64,000 nucleotides of DNA from Pseudomonas frederiksbergensis (GCF_000802155.2 NZ_JQGJ02000011.1:62001-126000); one strand, 5' to 3'; shown: positions 9,318 to 18,647, counted from the first letter of the stretch. Notes: generated from the letters alone by a model not told the origin. Numbers and translations are program-made.

Positions 9318-10220
9318 ATGACTGATTTGCCGGATACCGACTACACCCAACGTTTCATCTTCGATGACAGCGACGCCCGTGGCGAGCTGGTGGCGTTGGA
9401 GCGTAGCTACGCCGAAGTCCTCGCCAAGCACCCCTATCCGGAACCGGTCGCGCAATTGCTCGGCGAGCTGATGGCGGCTGCGGCGTTGCTGGTCGGCACT
9501 TTGAAATTCGATGGCTTGCTGATTCTCCAGGCCCGCTCCGAAGGTCCGGTGCCATTGCTGATGATCGAATGCTCCAGCGAGCGCGAGATCCGAGGCCTGG
9601 CCCGCTATCACGCCGAGCAGATCGCCCCGGATGCGACGCTTGCCGACCTCATGCCCAACGGCGTGCTGGCCCTGACGGTCGACCCGAGTCATGGCAAGCG
9701 CTACCAGGGCATCGTCGATCTTGACGGCGCGACGCTGGCCGAATGCTTCACCAACTACTTCGTCATGTCCCAGCAGACCAACACCCGTTTCTGGCTCTAT
9801 GCCGACGGGCGGCGCGCCCGTGGCTTACTGCTGCAGCAATTGCCCGCCGACCGCATTCGTGACCCGGAAGAACGCGACGCCAGCTGGCAACACGTCACCG
9901 CTCTGGCAAGCACCTTGAGCGCCGATGAGTTGCTGGGGCTGGATAACGAAACCGTCCTGCATCGCCTGTACCACGAAGAGCAGGTTCGCCTGTTCGACGG
10001 TCAGCCGTTGCGCTTCAAATGCAGTTGCTCCCGTGAACGTTCCGGCAATGCGCTGGTCAGTCTGGGTCTGGAAGATGCGCAGCAACTGGTGATCGAGCAT
10101 GGCGGCGCCATCGAGATCGATTGCCAGTTCTGCAATGAGCGCTACCTGTTCGACGCAGCGGACATCGCGCAATTGTTCGCCGGGGCGGGTGTCGACACAC
10201 CGTCAGATACTCGTCACTAA
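9318..10220 (+). CDS. hslO: redox-regulated chaperonin Hsp33
   Basis: A 300-aa Hsp33 holdase activated by oxidation. The C-terminal zinc centre has the pattern CxC...CxxC (FKCSCSRERS, then IDCQFCNERY), whose disulfides switch the chaperone on. The N-terminal domain is typical (QRFIFDDSDARGELVALERSY is the family opening). I start at the ATG at 9318, since the in-frame TTG at 9291 lies in the hslR trailer. It is probably cotranscribed with hslR and is followed by a 178-bp gap holding the pckA promoter. Confidence 0.95.
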   Translation: MTDLPDTDYTQRFIFDDSDARGELVALERSYAEVLAKHPYPEPVAQLLGELMAAAALLVGTLKFDGLLILQARSEGPVPLLMIECSSEREIRGLARYHAEQIAPDATLADLMPNGVLALTVDPSHGKRYQGIVDLDGATLAECFTNYFVMSQQTNTRFWLYADGRRARGLLLQQLPADRIRDPEERDASWQHVTALASTLSADELLGLDNETVLHRLYHEEQVRLFDGQPLRFKCSCSRERSGNALVSLGLEDAQQLVIEHGGAIEIDCQFCNERYLFDAADIAQLFAGAGVDTPSDTRH

Positions 10221-10398
10221 AACGGTTCAGCGCAGGTAAATCTCCTGACAAACGCCGGATTTACGCCGTACTGACGGGAGGGCCCTACTCTTTTTGGGGT
10301 TTTCTGGCATAATCCGGCCCACTTTTTTCGGGTAGTAGTGCGCGACTTCCTACTACAAAACGTTTGGAGCACTCGGCCACGGGCCGACGGGGAATCTC

Positions 10399-11943
10399 AT
10401 GACGCAAGCCAATAACGCCGTGTACACCGATCTGAGTGTCGATGATCTGGTCAAAGAAGCCCTGAATCGCGGTGAAGGCGAGCTTGCCGATACTGGCGCG
10501 CTGGTTGTACGTACCGGTCATCGTACTGGTCGTTCGCCGGTCGACCGTTTCATCGTGGAAGAGCCGACCACCCAGGACGCCATCGCCTGGGGCCCGATCA
10601 ACCGCAAGTTCCCGGCCGACAAGTTCGATGCCCTGTGGAACCGCGTTGAAGCCTACCTGGGCGAGCGCGAGCGTTTTGTATCCCATGTGCATGTAGGCTC
10701 CGATCCTGCGCACTACCTGCCGGTCAAGATGACCACCGAGACCGCGTGGCACAACCTGTTCGGCCGCTGCCTTTTCATCAACCCCGAGCAATACAACGCC
10801 GGTGGCAAGGACGAGTGGCAGATCCTCAACGCGCCGAACTTCGTCTGCGAGCCTGAGCGCGATGGCACCAACTCCGACGGCACCGTGATCATCAACTTCG
10901 CGGCCAAGAAAGTATTGATCGCCGGCATGCGCTACGCCGGTGAGATGAAGAAAGCTCTGTTCTCCGTGCAGAACTTCCTGCTGCCGGCTGCCGACGTGCT
11001 GCCGATGCACTGCGCCGCGAACATGGGCGAAGAGGGCGACGTGACCTTGTTCTTCGGCCTGTCGGGCACTGGCAAGACCACCCTGTCCGCCGACGAGAGC
11101 CGTTACCTGATCGGTGACGACGAGCACGGCTGGGGCGTGGGCGTGGTCTTCAACATCGAAGGCGGTTGCTACGCCAAGTGCATCGACCTGTCCGAGAAGA
11201 ACGAGCCGGTTATCTGGAAAGCCATCCAGCACGGCGCCGTACTGGAGAACGTGGTTCTGGACCCGGTCACCAAGAAAGCCGACTACGCCGATGACAGCCT
11301 GACCCAGAACAGCCGCGCGGCCTACCCGCGTGAGCTGATCGAAAAACGCGCGCCGAAAAACCTCGGTGGCGAGCCAAACGCCGTGATCTTCCTGACCTGC
11401 GACCTGACCGGCGTACTGCCGCCTGTGTCGATCCTCAGCGAAGAACAAGCCGCCTACCACTTCCTGTCCGGCTACACCGCACTGGTGGGCTCGACCGAAA
11501 TGGGTTCGGGCAGCGGCATCAAGTCGACCTTCTCCACCTGCTTCGGCGCGCCGTTCTTCCCGCGTCCAGCCGGTGAATACGCTGAGCTGCTGATCAAGCG
11601 CATCCGTGGTTTCGGCTCCAAGGTCTACCTGGTCAACACCGGCTGGACCGGCGGCGGCTACGGCGTCGGCAAGCGCTTCAACATCCCGACCACCCGTGCG
11701 GTGATCGCGGCGATCCAGAGCGGCGCGCTGATTGGTGCTGAAACCGAACACCTGGACATCATCAACCTGGACGTGCCGTTGGCTGTTCCGGGCGTCGAGA
11801 CTGGCCTGTTGAACCCGCGCAATACCTGGTCCGACAAGGCTGCCTACGACGAAGCCGCCAAGGCACTGGCCGGTCTGTTCATCGAGAACTTCAAGAAGTT
11901 CGAAGTGAGCGACGCGATCAAGGCGGCAGGTCCGCAGCTGTAA
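10399..11943 (+). CDS. pckA: phosphoenolpyruvate carboxykinase (ATP)
   Basis: A 514-aa ATP-dependent PEP carboxykinase. It converts oxaloacetate and ATP to PEP, CO2 and ADP, the entry to gluconeogenesis. Motifs include RTGRSPVDRFIV near the N-terminus, the P-loop GLSGTGKTTLS (about residues 221-231), the metal-binding DDEHGWG and the IKSTFSTCFGAPFFPR segment. Upstream lies GGCATAAT, a possible -10 box, followed by an imperfect inverted repeat GTAGTAG...CTACTAC. A strong terminator follows the stop. Confidence 0.96.
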   Translation: MTQANNAVYTDLSVDDLVKEALNRGEGELADTGALVVRTGHRTGRSPVDRFIVEEPTTQDAIAWGPINRKFPADKFDALWNRVEAYLGERERFVSHVHVGSDPAHYLPVKMTTETAWHNLFGRCLFINPEQYNAGGKDEWQILNAPNFVCEPERDGTNSDGTVIINFAAKKVLIAGMRYAGEMKKALFSVQNFLLPAADVLPMHCAANMGEEGDVTLFFGLSGTGKTTLSADESRYLIGDDEHGWGVGVVFNIEGGCYAKCIDLSEKNEPVIWKAIQHGAVLENVVLDPVTKKADYADDSLTQNSRAAYPRELIEKRAPKNLGGEPNAVIFLTCDLTGVLPPVSILSEEQAAYHFLSGYTALVGSTEMGSGSGIKSTFSTCFGAPFFPRPAGEYAELLIKRIRGFGSKVYLVNTGWTGGGYGVGKRFNIPTTRAVIAAIQSGALIGAETEHLDIINLDVPLAVPGVETGLLNPRNTWSDKAAYDEAAKALAGLFIENFKKFEVSDAIKAAGPQL

Positions 11944-11960
11944 GGCTTGGTTGGTAAATG

Positions 11961-11989
11961 AAAAGCCGCCCTTCGAGGGCGGCTTTTTT
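11961..11989. terminator. bidirectional intrinsic terminator
   Basis: AAAAGCCGCCC TTCG AGGGCGGCTTTTTT: a perfect GC stem closed by a UUCG-type loop, with A-run and T-run on either side. It serves pckA on the plus strand and the DUF1493 gene on the minus strand. Confidence 0.92.
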
Positions 11990-11997
11990 GTGTGCGA

Positions 11998-12351
11998 CTA
12001 TTTTGCTTCCAGCGCCTGTGTATCCCATCGCTGGGCCTTGATTGCCTTGTAGAGCATGCCGATGGTCAACGGCATTTTGTTTCCGCGTCCCTTGGCCCTG
12101 CGCTTTTGGAATACATCGAATCCTTCCGGCTGGAAATAGCGATAAGCGTCATAGTCGACGAGCTCGATGGCGAACCGCTCTTCCAATGTCTCCATCAAGT
12201 GCGGGGCATCCGCGCCGTCGCAGCCCAGGTCATGATTGATCGCGGTCTCCAGGCGAAGGGTCTTGCGTTCCGGCAGGCCTATTTCTTCGTGAAGCAACTC
12301 CATGAGTTGGCGCATGACGGCGTCGTCGGGGAAGTCTGGGGCGAAATGCAT
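11998..12351 (-). CDS. DUF1493-type acyl-carrier-like protein
   Basis: A 117-residue acidic protein resembling the DUF1493 family: a small four-helix, acyl-carrier-like fold with the segment INHDLGCDGADAPHLMETLEERF where a carrier protein would bear its prosthetic serine. Here that motif reads DGADA, with no clear phosphopantetheine Ser. The function is not established for the family. It lies divergently from the bacteriocin gene, 190 bp away. Its frame and codon use look native. Confidence 0.7.
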   Translation of the reverse strand: MHFAPDFPDDAVMRQLMELLHEEIGLPERKTLRLETAINHDLGCDGADAPHLMETLEERFAIELVDYDAYRYFQPEGFDVFQKRRAKGRGNKMPLTIGMLYKAIKAQRWDTQALEAK

Positions 12352-12541
12352 GTTGGGGATCCGGCTGGTAGGAATGGCAGGGCTGTACGGTAGGAAAGTT
12401 TAGGACGAAATCGTTTCTCAATAAAAAGAAGAAAGTTCTTACGCCAGACTCGGAGCCGTCTGGTGAGCATTTTTCCGCTTGCTCGGTAAGGTTCGACGCG
12501 CCGCTTGCATTGAGTTGGCGACGACCGATCAAGGACGAGGG

Positions 12542-13774
12542 ATGGCAAGCGGAAAAAGCGATACTCCCCAAGTTTGGGAGTACCAAGGTGGTGACTGGCG
12601 CCACAGAGTTCTGCGGGATATGACTCCGGACGAGTTGGCAAAAAGAGACGCCGATTTTAAGGCCTATGAGGACATGCTTGCCCGGCAAGAGGCGTACATG
12701 AGCCAGCGCCTGCGCCAGATACGCCAAAGAGAAGCGCCGAGCATCAAAGGCTGCGTGTTCGCCAAGTCCTGCGAATTGCCCGATGCGATCATCGACTATC
12801 ACTATCCAACCGGCTACATCCCGACGGAATTGCTGAGCGCCTATGGTGCGTTCACCTTGTTGGGAGGTCGGGAGGTAGACGCGTCAGGTTGCGTACCGCT
12901 GAAGACCATCAGCGGAGCGTTACCGGCAAGTGTTGGCACGTTGGCACTGGGTGGAACGGCGTTGGCCTCCCTTGGCGCCGGCGCGGTCACGTCGCCTGTG
13001 GCGGCGGGTGTGTTGGTCGGGCTGGTGGGGCTGCTGATGCCTTCGAACCTGGGCGATGGCTCGCTGTACACCGAAGAGCAATTGAGGTCGCTTGAGAAAG
13101 CACGCAGCCGGGTTCGCCTACACGTCGAAACCCAGGCTGACGGGACGCTTAAAGGGTATGGCTACAACACCCAGTCAAGACGCGACTGGGAAATGATCCC
13201 GGTGGTGACGTTCCAGACCCGCGGCGAGCAGCAAGTGGCAGACTTCGACGATGGGGTCGAGTTGATCTGGACGCCGGCCGTGGACCCTTCCGCCACGTTG
13301 GGCATTCCTGCGCTGGAGGCTGCGCCACAAGCGCCGCGCATCTGGATCTTCCCGCCGACGCCCATGGCGGACAGCATCATCGTCAATCCGATCTATCCAC
13401 CGGAGTACAAGGATTTCATTCTTGTGTTTCCGGTGGGGACTGGGGTTTCGCCGTTATATGTAGTTTTGAATGTTCGTCGCAAAGGGCTGCCGGAGGCTGC
13501 ACATAGGTATCATCACGCACCCCAGACAAACGAAATTACGGGTTTCGGTGGTCTGACCGAAGTTAAAGCAAAGACTCCACGTCAAGGTGGCGGCGGTTTT
13601 CGGGAGCGTTGGATTGATGCTAAGGGCAGGAGGATTTATGAGTGGGACTCTAGCCACGGCGAGTTAGAAGTATATCGCTCAAGCGATGGGAGCCATCTCG
13701 GTGCATTTGATTACCTTACAGGTGAGCAAAAGAAAGAACGAATTCCGAAACGTAACATTAAGAAATATCTCTGA
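12542..13774 (+). CDS. S-type pyocin with colicin E3-like rRNase domain
   Basis: A 410-aa polymorphic toxin. Residues 1-110 are a charged N-terminus (with GCVFAKSC) of no recognised family. About 110-300 look like a pyocin S translocation-type domain. The last ~90 residues match the cytotoxic domain of colicin E3/cloacin, which cleaves 16S rRNA at the decoding site. The E3 catalytic set is present: Asp369, His372 and Glu376 in EWDSSHGELEVYR, and Arg404 in KRNIKKYL. I use the ATG at 12542, after AGGACGAGGG. GC falls sharply from about 13640, as expected of an exchanged toxin tip. No receptor-binding domain, TonB box or lysis gene is visible. A hairpin (12444-12463) lies upstream. The immunity gene follows after 7 bp. 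Confidence 0.9.
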   Translation: MASGKSDTPQVWEYQGGDWRHRVLRDMTPDELAKRDADFKAYEDMLARQEAYMSQRLRQIRQREAPSIKGCVFAKSCELPDAIIDYHYPTGYIPTELLSAYGAFTLLGGREVDASGCVPLKTISGALPASVGTLALGGTALASLGAGAVTSPVAAGVLVGLVGLLMPSNLGDGSLYTEEQLRSLEKARSRVRLHVETQADGTLKGYGYNTQSRRDWEMIPVVTFQTRGEQQVADFDDGVELIWTPAVDPSATLGIPALEAAPQAPRIWIFPPTPMADSIIVNPIYPPEYKDFILVFPVGTGVSPLYVVLNVRRKGLPEAAHRYHHAPQTNEITGFGGLTEVKAKTPRQGGGGFRERWIDAKGRRIYEWDSSHGELEVYRSSDGSHLGAFDYLTGEQKKERIPKRNIKKYL

Positions 13775-13781
13775 GGGCGCC

Positions 13782-14036
13782 ATGGGTTTAAAAATCAGGC
13801 TGAGGTGGTTTGACAAGGTATCCGAGCTGTTGGTCGAGAAGGAGTATTCACAGGATTTCGGAAACGACTCCAAGATTCTGGATGAACTCAATATTCCTTT
13901 GGAAAACAATATTAATAATGGAAACTTTGATGTCGATGCCGAATGGGTTGAAATCCTTCAGCCACATTTCACGCATCCTCTTGATTTGTCGAAGTACGAC
14001 TATCAAATATCTTTTGATTATCGGGATATTTGGTAA
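13782..14036 (+). CDS. cloacin/colicin E3-type immunity protein
   Basis: An 84-aa acidic protein aligning over its whole length with the colicin E3 immunity protein: MGLKIRLRWFDK at the start, EYSQDFGND, NNGNFDVDAEWVEILQPHF and the terminal ISFDYRDIW. It should bind and block the rRNase domain of the toxin encoded 7 bp upstream. An earlier in-frame ATG would start inside the toxin gene, and I reject it since the family starts at MGLK and GAGG precedes this ATG. The gene is much more AT-rich than the backbone, sharing its composition with the toxin tip. Confidence 0.93.
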   Translation: MGLKIRLRWFDKVSELLVEKEYSQDFGNDSKILDELNIPLENNINNGNFDVDAEWVEILQPHFTHPLDLSKYDYQISFDYRDIW

Positions 14037-14195
14037 ATGCGTAGGGGCAGACGGTAGGCTGGGCTTGTTAACTGAACAGGGTCCCAGACGCATACGCCGT
14101 ATCATCCAGTATCGTTTTTCCCCGGACCTTTTCTCGACTCGCTGCGTTGCCCGACTAGGCTTTGGGCTTCACAGCAGTCAAAGGAGCGACCGCTT

Positions 14196-16124
14196 ATGCA
14201 CAGCACCCTGGAACAGGTCTTCGGTTATCCACAATTTCGCCCCGGTCAGGAGGCGACCATCGGCGCGGTCCTTGCGGGTCGGTCGGCGGCGGCGATTTTT
14301 CCGACCGGATCCGGTAAGTCTCTCTGCTATCAATTGCCGTCGCTGCTATTGCCGCACCTGACGCTGGTAGTTTCGCCGCTGCTGGCGCTGATGCAGGACC
14401 AGCTGGCGTTCCTGAAGCGACACGGCATCGCCGCAGCCAGTATCGACTCGGCCCAGAGTCGCGATGAAGCCAGCGAGGCCATGGCGCGGGCCCGTTCGGG
14501 CGAGTTGAAGGTCCTGATGGTTTCGGTGGAGCGGCTGAAGAACGAGCGCTTTCGCAATTTCCTGGAGCAGGTGTCGATTTCGTTGCTGGTGGTGGATGAG
14601 GCCCACTGCATATCCGAATGGGGCCATAACTTTCGCCCCGATTATCTCAAGCTCCCCGATTACCAACGCCAGTTCAATATTCCCCAGGCACTGCTGTTGA
14701 CGGCCACCGCGACACCGAAGGTCATCGCCGACATGCAGGCGAAGTTTGCCATCGCCGCCGATGACGTGGTGACCACCGGTTTCTACAGGCCCAACCTCAA
14801 CCTGCTGGTCGAGCCTGTTCGCAGTGACGACAAGCGTGGGCGGCTGTTGCAATGGTTGGGCGAGCGCCCCGGGCAGTCGAGTATCGTCTACGTCACTTTG
14901 CAGCGAACCGCCGAGCAGGTTGCCGGGTACCTGAGTGAACACGGCATCAAGGCCGAGGCTTATCACGCCGGGCTGCCCCATGATCAGCGTGAAGCCATAC
15001 AGCAGCGGTTCATGGGCGGTCAGTCCGACTGCATCGTCGCGACCATCGCGTTCGGCATGGGAATCGACAAAAGCGATATCCGCAACGTGGTCCATTTCGA
15101 CTTGCCGAAGTCCATCGAGAACTACAGCCAGGAAATCGGTCGGGCAGGGCGGGACGGGCAGCCGTCCGATTGCCTGGTATTGGCTAACCGCGACAGTCTC
15201 AACATCCTGGAAAATTTCGTCTATGGCGATACACCTGAGCTTTCCGGCATCCGTTGTGTGCTTGATGAGCTGAAAGCTACCGCCCGGGATGAGCAATGGG
15301 AGTTCTTGCTGGGACCATTGGCGGACCAGAGCAACATCCGGCAATTGCCGCTCAAGACGCTGCTGGTTCAGTTGGAGCTGCGTCGGCTGATCGCGCCGCG
15401 TTATGCCTACTACGCGGAGTATCGCTTCAAATGCCTGACCGAGCCGCAGGCACTGCTGGAGCACTTCGAGGGTGAGCGAAGGGATTTTGTCTCGGCGATC
15501 ATCCAGACCTCCAGCCTTGCTCGAACTTGGGCCACGGTGAATTTCGACGAGATGTACCGGCAATATCGGGCCGAGCGTAGTCGCGTGGTCAAGGCGTTGG
15601 ATTATTTCCAGGAAAAAGGCTGGATCGAGCTGGAAAGCAAGCAGATGACGGAGGTCTACAACGTCCTTGAGGCGGACTTCGATTCCCAGGCCTTGAGCGT
15701 CGAGCTACACGCCAACTTCACCCAGCATGAGGAAACGGAAATCTCGAGGATCCACGCCATGCTCGGGTTATTCGCCACGGACCGCTGCCTCGGTTATCGG
15801 CTGGCCGAGTACTTTGGCGACAAAAACGCGCCGCGCCAATGTGGACACTGTTCCGTATGTCATGGACAGGTCGCGCACCTGCCGGAACCGCCGTCCCTAC
15901 CACCGCTTGGGGATAAAAATTTCGAAGCCCTGTGCGCGAATTTTATCCACAGGCATGAGCAGCACACGGGTAATGTCCCTTCTGCCGAGCGGCTGACCCG
16001 GTTTCTCTGCGGAATCAGCGTACCGCTGTTCACCAAGCTGAAGGCTCGCCAGATTCTCGGATATGCTGCGCTGCAAGCGTATCCCTACGCTGAGGTCCGG
16101 CGTTGGTCACAGGCGCATCTTTGA
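14196..16124 (+). CDS. recQ: RecQ-family ATP-dependent DNA helicase
   Basis: A 642-aa superfamily 2 helicase. The Walker A motif is FPTGSGKSLCYQLPSLLL, the Walker B is VVDEAHCISEWGHNFRPDY, and the motif VI region is QEIGRAGRDGQPSDC. A RecQ zinc-binding region follows (CLGYRLAEYFGD, then CGHCSVCHG). It lacks an obvious C-terminal HRDC domain. It should unwind DNA 3' to 5' in recombination and repair. AAAGGAG precedes the ATG at a good distance. Pseudomonads often carry more than one RecQ-like gene, so the symbol is a family name. Confidence 0.85.
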   Translation: MHSTLEQVFGYPQFRPGQEATIGAVLAGRSAAAIFPTGSGKSLCYQLPSLLLPHLTLVVSPLLALMQDQLAFLKRHGIAAASIDSAQSRDEASEAMARARSGELKVLMVSVERLKNERFRNFLEQVSISLLVVDEAHCISEWGHNFRPDYLKLPDYQRQFNIPQALLLTATATPKVIADMQAKFAIAADDVVTTGFYRPNLNLLVEPVRSDDKRGRLLQWLGERPGQSSIVYVTLQRTAEQVAGYLSEHGIKAEAYHAGLPHDQREAIQQRFMGGQSDCIVATIAFGMGIDKSDIRNVVHFDLPKSIENYSQEIGRAGRDGQPSDCLVLANRDSLNILENFVYGDTPELSGIRCVLDELKATARDEQWEFLLGPLADQSNIRQLPLKTLLVQLELRRLIAPRYAYYAEYRFKCLTEPQALLEHFEGERRDFVSAIIQTSSLARTWATVNFDEMYRQYRAERSRVVKALDYFQEKGWIELESKQMTEVYNVLEADFDSQALSVELHANFTQHEETEISRIHAMLGLFATDRCLGYRLAEYFGDKNAPRQCGHCSVCHGQVAHLPEPPSLPPLGDKNFEALCANFIHRHEQHTGNVPSAERLTRFLCGISVPLFTKLKARQILGYAALQAYPYAEVRRWSQAHL

Positions 16125-16230
16125 GCTGCATCCATCCGCTGAATGCCCGGCATCACACGAATAAATTTCAAAAAAACTCGCTGGCTGACTAAGGTGAAGC
16201 AGTCTTTGGATCGCCAACAAGAGAGCAAAC

Positions 16231-17457
16231 ATGAGCCAGACATCGTTCGATATCCAGCGTGCCGCCGTTGTCGGTGCGGGGACCATGGGCCGGGGCATCG
16301 TGATGTGCCTGGCCAACGCCGGCGTCACCGTGCAGTGGGTCGATAACAATCCGCAGATGCTGGAGCAGGCGCTGGCCACGGTGGCCGATACCTACGCCCA
16401 TAACGTACGCCAGGGGCGTCTTGAACAAAGCGAAGCCGACGCCCGCATCGCCCGGATAACGCGGGCGGATGACTATGCGGCGATCCGCAATGTGGACCTG
16501 GTTATCGAAGCGGTCTACGAGAATCTCGAACTCAAGCAGAAGATATTTCGCGAGCTGGACGGCATGCTCAAGCCCGAGGCGATCCTGGCAAGCAATACCT
16601 CGGCGCTGGATATCGATGCGATTGCCGCTGCTACGCGCCGGCCAAGCCAGGTGCTGGGCCTGCATTTCTTCAGCCCGGCGCACATCATGAAGCTGCTGGA
16701 AATCGTGCGCGGCGCACAGACGTCCAAAGCCGTGCTGGATGCAGCCTTGGCGCTGGGCAAGCGCATGGGCAAGGTGAGCGTGGTGTCGGGTAATTGCCAC
16801 GGCTTCATCGGCAACCGGATGCTTCATCCTTATGTGCTGGAAGCACGCAAGATGCTGTTGGAGGGTGCGTTTCCCCATCAGGTCGATGCGGCGTTGCAGG
16901 GCTTTGGTTTCGCCATGGGGCCGTTTCGCATGTACGACGTGGTCGGGATCGATCTGGAATGGCGTGCGCGGGAACTGGTGGGCCGGGGGCAGGACGCGCC
17001 TGAGGTGCAGGTGGATAACCGTCTGTGCGAATTGGGCCGGTTCGGCCAGAAAAGTGGCAATGGTTATTATCACTATGAGCCGGGCAGTCGGCAGGCTGAG
17101 CACGATGTCGAGGTCGATGCGCTGGTGCAGCGGGTCAGTGAGGAGCTGGGTTTCCAGCGGCGTGACATCGGCGCCGATGAGATCCTCGAGCGCTGCTTGC
17201 TGGCACTGGTCAACGAAGGTGCGAAAATCCTCCAGGAAGGCATTGCCGAGTCGTCCCACGACATCGATCTGGTTTACCTCAACGGCTATGGCTTTCCGGC
17301 TGACAAGGGCGGCCCGATGGCCTGGGCTGACCAGCAAGGCCTCGAGGATATCCATGCCCGCTTGGTGGACCTCGAAACGAAGCAGGGGGACCATTGGAAG
17401 CCTGCGCGCCTGATCGGGGAACTGGCCGCCCAAGGCAAGGGTTTCTCGCAACGATAG
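16231..17457 (+). CDS. 3-hydroxyacyl-CoA dehydrogenase
   Basis: A 408-aa NAD-dependent 3-hydroxyacyl-CoA dehydrogenase (FadB C-terminal type without the hydratase). The Rossmann motif AAVVGAGTMGRGIVMCLANAG lies at residues 11-31. The catalytic His/Glu region is GLHFFSPAHIMKLLEIVRG, followed by NCHGFIGNRML and two C-terminal dehydrogenase domains (GPFRMYDVVGIDLEW, then LVNEGAKILQEG). It oxidises 3-hydroxyacyl-CoA in beta-oxidation or a related pathway. A thioesterase gene follows within 50 bp, so they probably form an operon acting on the same acyl-CoA. Confidence 0.92.
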   Translation: MSQTSFDIQRAAVVGAGTMGRGIVMCLANAGVTVQWVDNNPQMLEQALATVADTYAHNVRQGRLEQSEADARIARITRADDYAAIRNVDLVIEAVYENLELKQKIFRELDGMLKPEAILASNTSALDIDAIAAATRRPSQVLGLHFFSPAHIMKLLEIVRGAQTSKAVLDAALALGKRMGKVSVVSGNCHGFIGNRMLHPYVLEARKMLLEGAFPHQVDAALQGFGFAMGPFRMYDVVGIDLEWRARELVGRGQDAPEVQVDNRLCELGRFGQKSGNGYYHYEPGSRQAEHDVEVDALVQRVSEELGFQRRDIGADEILERCLLALVNEGAKILQEGIAESSHDIDLVYLNGYGFPADKGGPMAWADQQGLEDIHARLVDLETKQGDHWKPARLIGELAAQGKGFSQR

Positions 17458-17503
17458 CCCGTTACCCTGTCCCATCCCAACAGTGCATGACCAAGGACAA
17501 GCG

Positions 17504-17923
17504 ATGCCCCAACGCACCGAGTACTTCCATTTCCAGCCGGTGACTACGCGCTGGCACGACAACGATGTGTACGGCCACGTGAACAACGTCACCTACTACA
17601 GTTTTTTTGACACGGCGGTGAATACCTACCTGATCGAAACCGGCGGGCTGGATATCCACGAAGGCGAAGTGGTGGGTTTCGTGGTGAGTTCAGCTTGCGA
17701 CTATTTTGCGTCGATCGCTTTTCCGGATCGGATCGAGGTCGGCCTGCGGGTCGGCAAGCTGGGCAACAGTTCAGTGCAGTACGAGCTGGCGGTGTTCAAG
17801 GAGGGCGAGGAGGAGGCCTGCGCGGCGGGGCGCTTCGTGCATGTGTTCGTGGATCGAGCATCGAATCGGCCCGTGGCGATTCCGGATCGGCTGCGCGCGG
17901 CGCTGGAGCCTTTGGTAGCCTGA
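17504..17923 (+). CDS. 4HBT-family acyl-CoA thioesterase
   Basis: A 139-residue YbgC-like hotdog thioesterase. The conserved segment TTRWHDNDVYGHVNNVTYYSFFD (residues 14-36) contains the catalytic Asp and the HVNN turn of the 4-hydroxybenzoyl-CoA thioesterase family. The start is the ATG at 17504 after AAGGACA; a GTG 21 bases upstream is less likely. It probably releases a CoA thioester made or used by the dehydrogenase encoded upstream. Confidence 0.88.
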   Translation: MPQRTEYFHFQPVTTRWHDNDVYGHVNNVTYYSFFDTAVNTYLIETGGLDIHEGEVVGFVVSSACDYFASIAFPDRIEVGLRVGKLGNSSVQYELAVFKEGEEEACAAGRFVHVFVDRASNRPVAIPDRLRAALEPLVA

Positions 17924-17931
17924 AACGAAAA

Positions 17932-17978
17932 ATCGCAGCCTCCGGTCAGTCTCTGTAGAGAAAGCCGAAGGCTGCGAT
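17932..17978 (-). terminator. intrinsic terminator of the glycine-zipper gene
   Basis: Read on the minus strand, ATCGCAGCCTTCGG...CCGGAGGCTGCGAT forms a long stem followed by a T-run. It also lies just past the end of the convergent thioesterase gene. Confidence 0.75.
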
Positions 17979-18006
17979 CATTTAACGGTCGGAGTTGAGC
18001 CAGCCG

Positions 18007-18489
18007 TCAGTCATCGTGATAGCGATGTTTGTGCTTGTGCTTGCGATGGCCGTAGGCATGACCGCGACCTGGGTGGCCATCGCGGTAGTAACGGCGATCA
18101 CCACGACGACCTTCATAACGGTCATCATCGTCGTCCTTGCCCATGTAGTTACCCAGTGCGCCACCGGCGCCACCGCCTGCTGCGGCACCGATCAGGCTAC
18201 CGGTAGTGCCGCCTACGCTGCGGCCAACCACGTTACCACCGGCTGCGCCCAGCGCGCCGCCGATCGCCGCTTCGCCGCGGCTGTGTCTGTCTGCACCAAC
18301 TGCGCTACCGCCCGCGCCGCCCAGGGCCGCGCCGATAGTGGAGCCGGTGTTTCCGCCCAGGGACTGGCCGACGACCGAACCCAAAACCCCGCCCAATGCG
18401 CCGCCTACACCTGCTTCGGCGGTACCGCCGGCAGACGCGACGCCACTGACCAGGCCAAGGGACAACAAGAGAATGGAGGAGAACTTCAT
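18007..18489 (-). CDS. glycine-zipper domain exported protein
   Basis: A 160-aa protein with a clear signal peptide (MKFSSILLLSLGLVSGVASA). A long glycine/alanine-rich stretch follows, with repeated GGALGG, GSxxG and GAAGG motifs typical of glycine-zipper proteins that pack in or against membranes. The tail is highly charged, acidic (KDDDDDRYEG) and then rich in His/Lys/Arg (GHRKHKHKHRYHDD), and could bind metal. Function is not established; an envelope role is inferred. It is monocistronic with its own terminator. Confidence 0.82.
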   Translation of the reverse strand: MKFSSILLLSLGLVSGVASAGGTAEAGVGGALGGVLGSVVGQSLGGNTGSTIGAALGGAGGSAVGADRHSRGEAAIGGALGAAGGNVVGRSVGGTTGSLIGAAAGGGAGGALGNYMGKDDDDDRYEGRRGDRRYYRDGHPGRGHAYGHRKHKHKHRYHDD

Positions 18490-18647
18490 AGAGGAGCCTC
18501 AAAGGGATGACGGCGCGATCCTGAGGCTGGCTTCGCTTGGTTACAATCGAAATCCGACGAGTAACACGACTTGTGCACAATTCTCTAAGTTATTGTTTTT
18601 AGGAGGGAACTTATGGCGAATTGGCCGGTCTTTAGCTACTTGAGACA

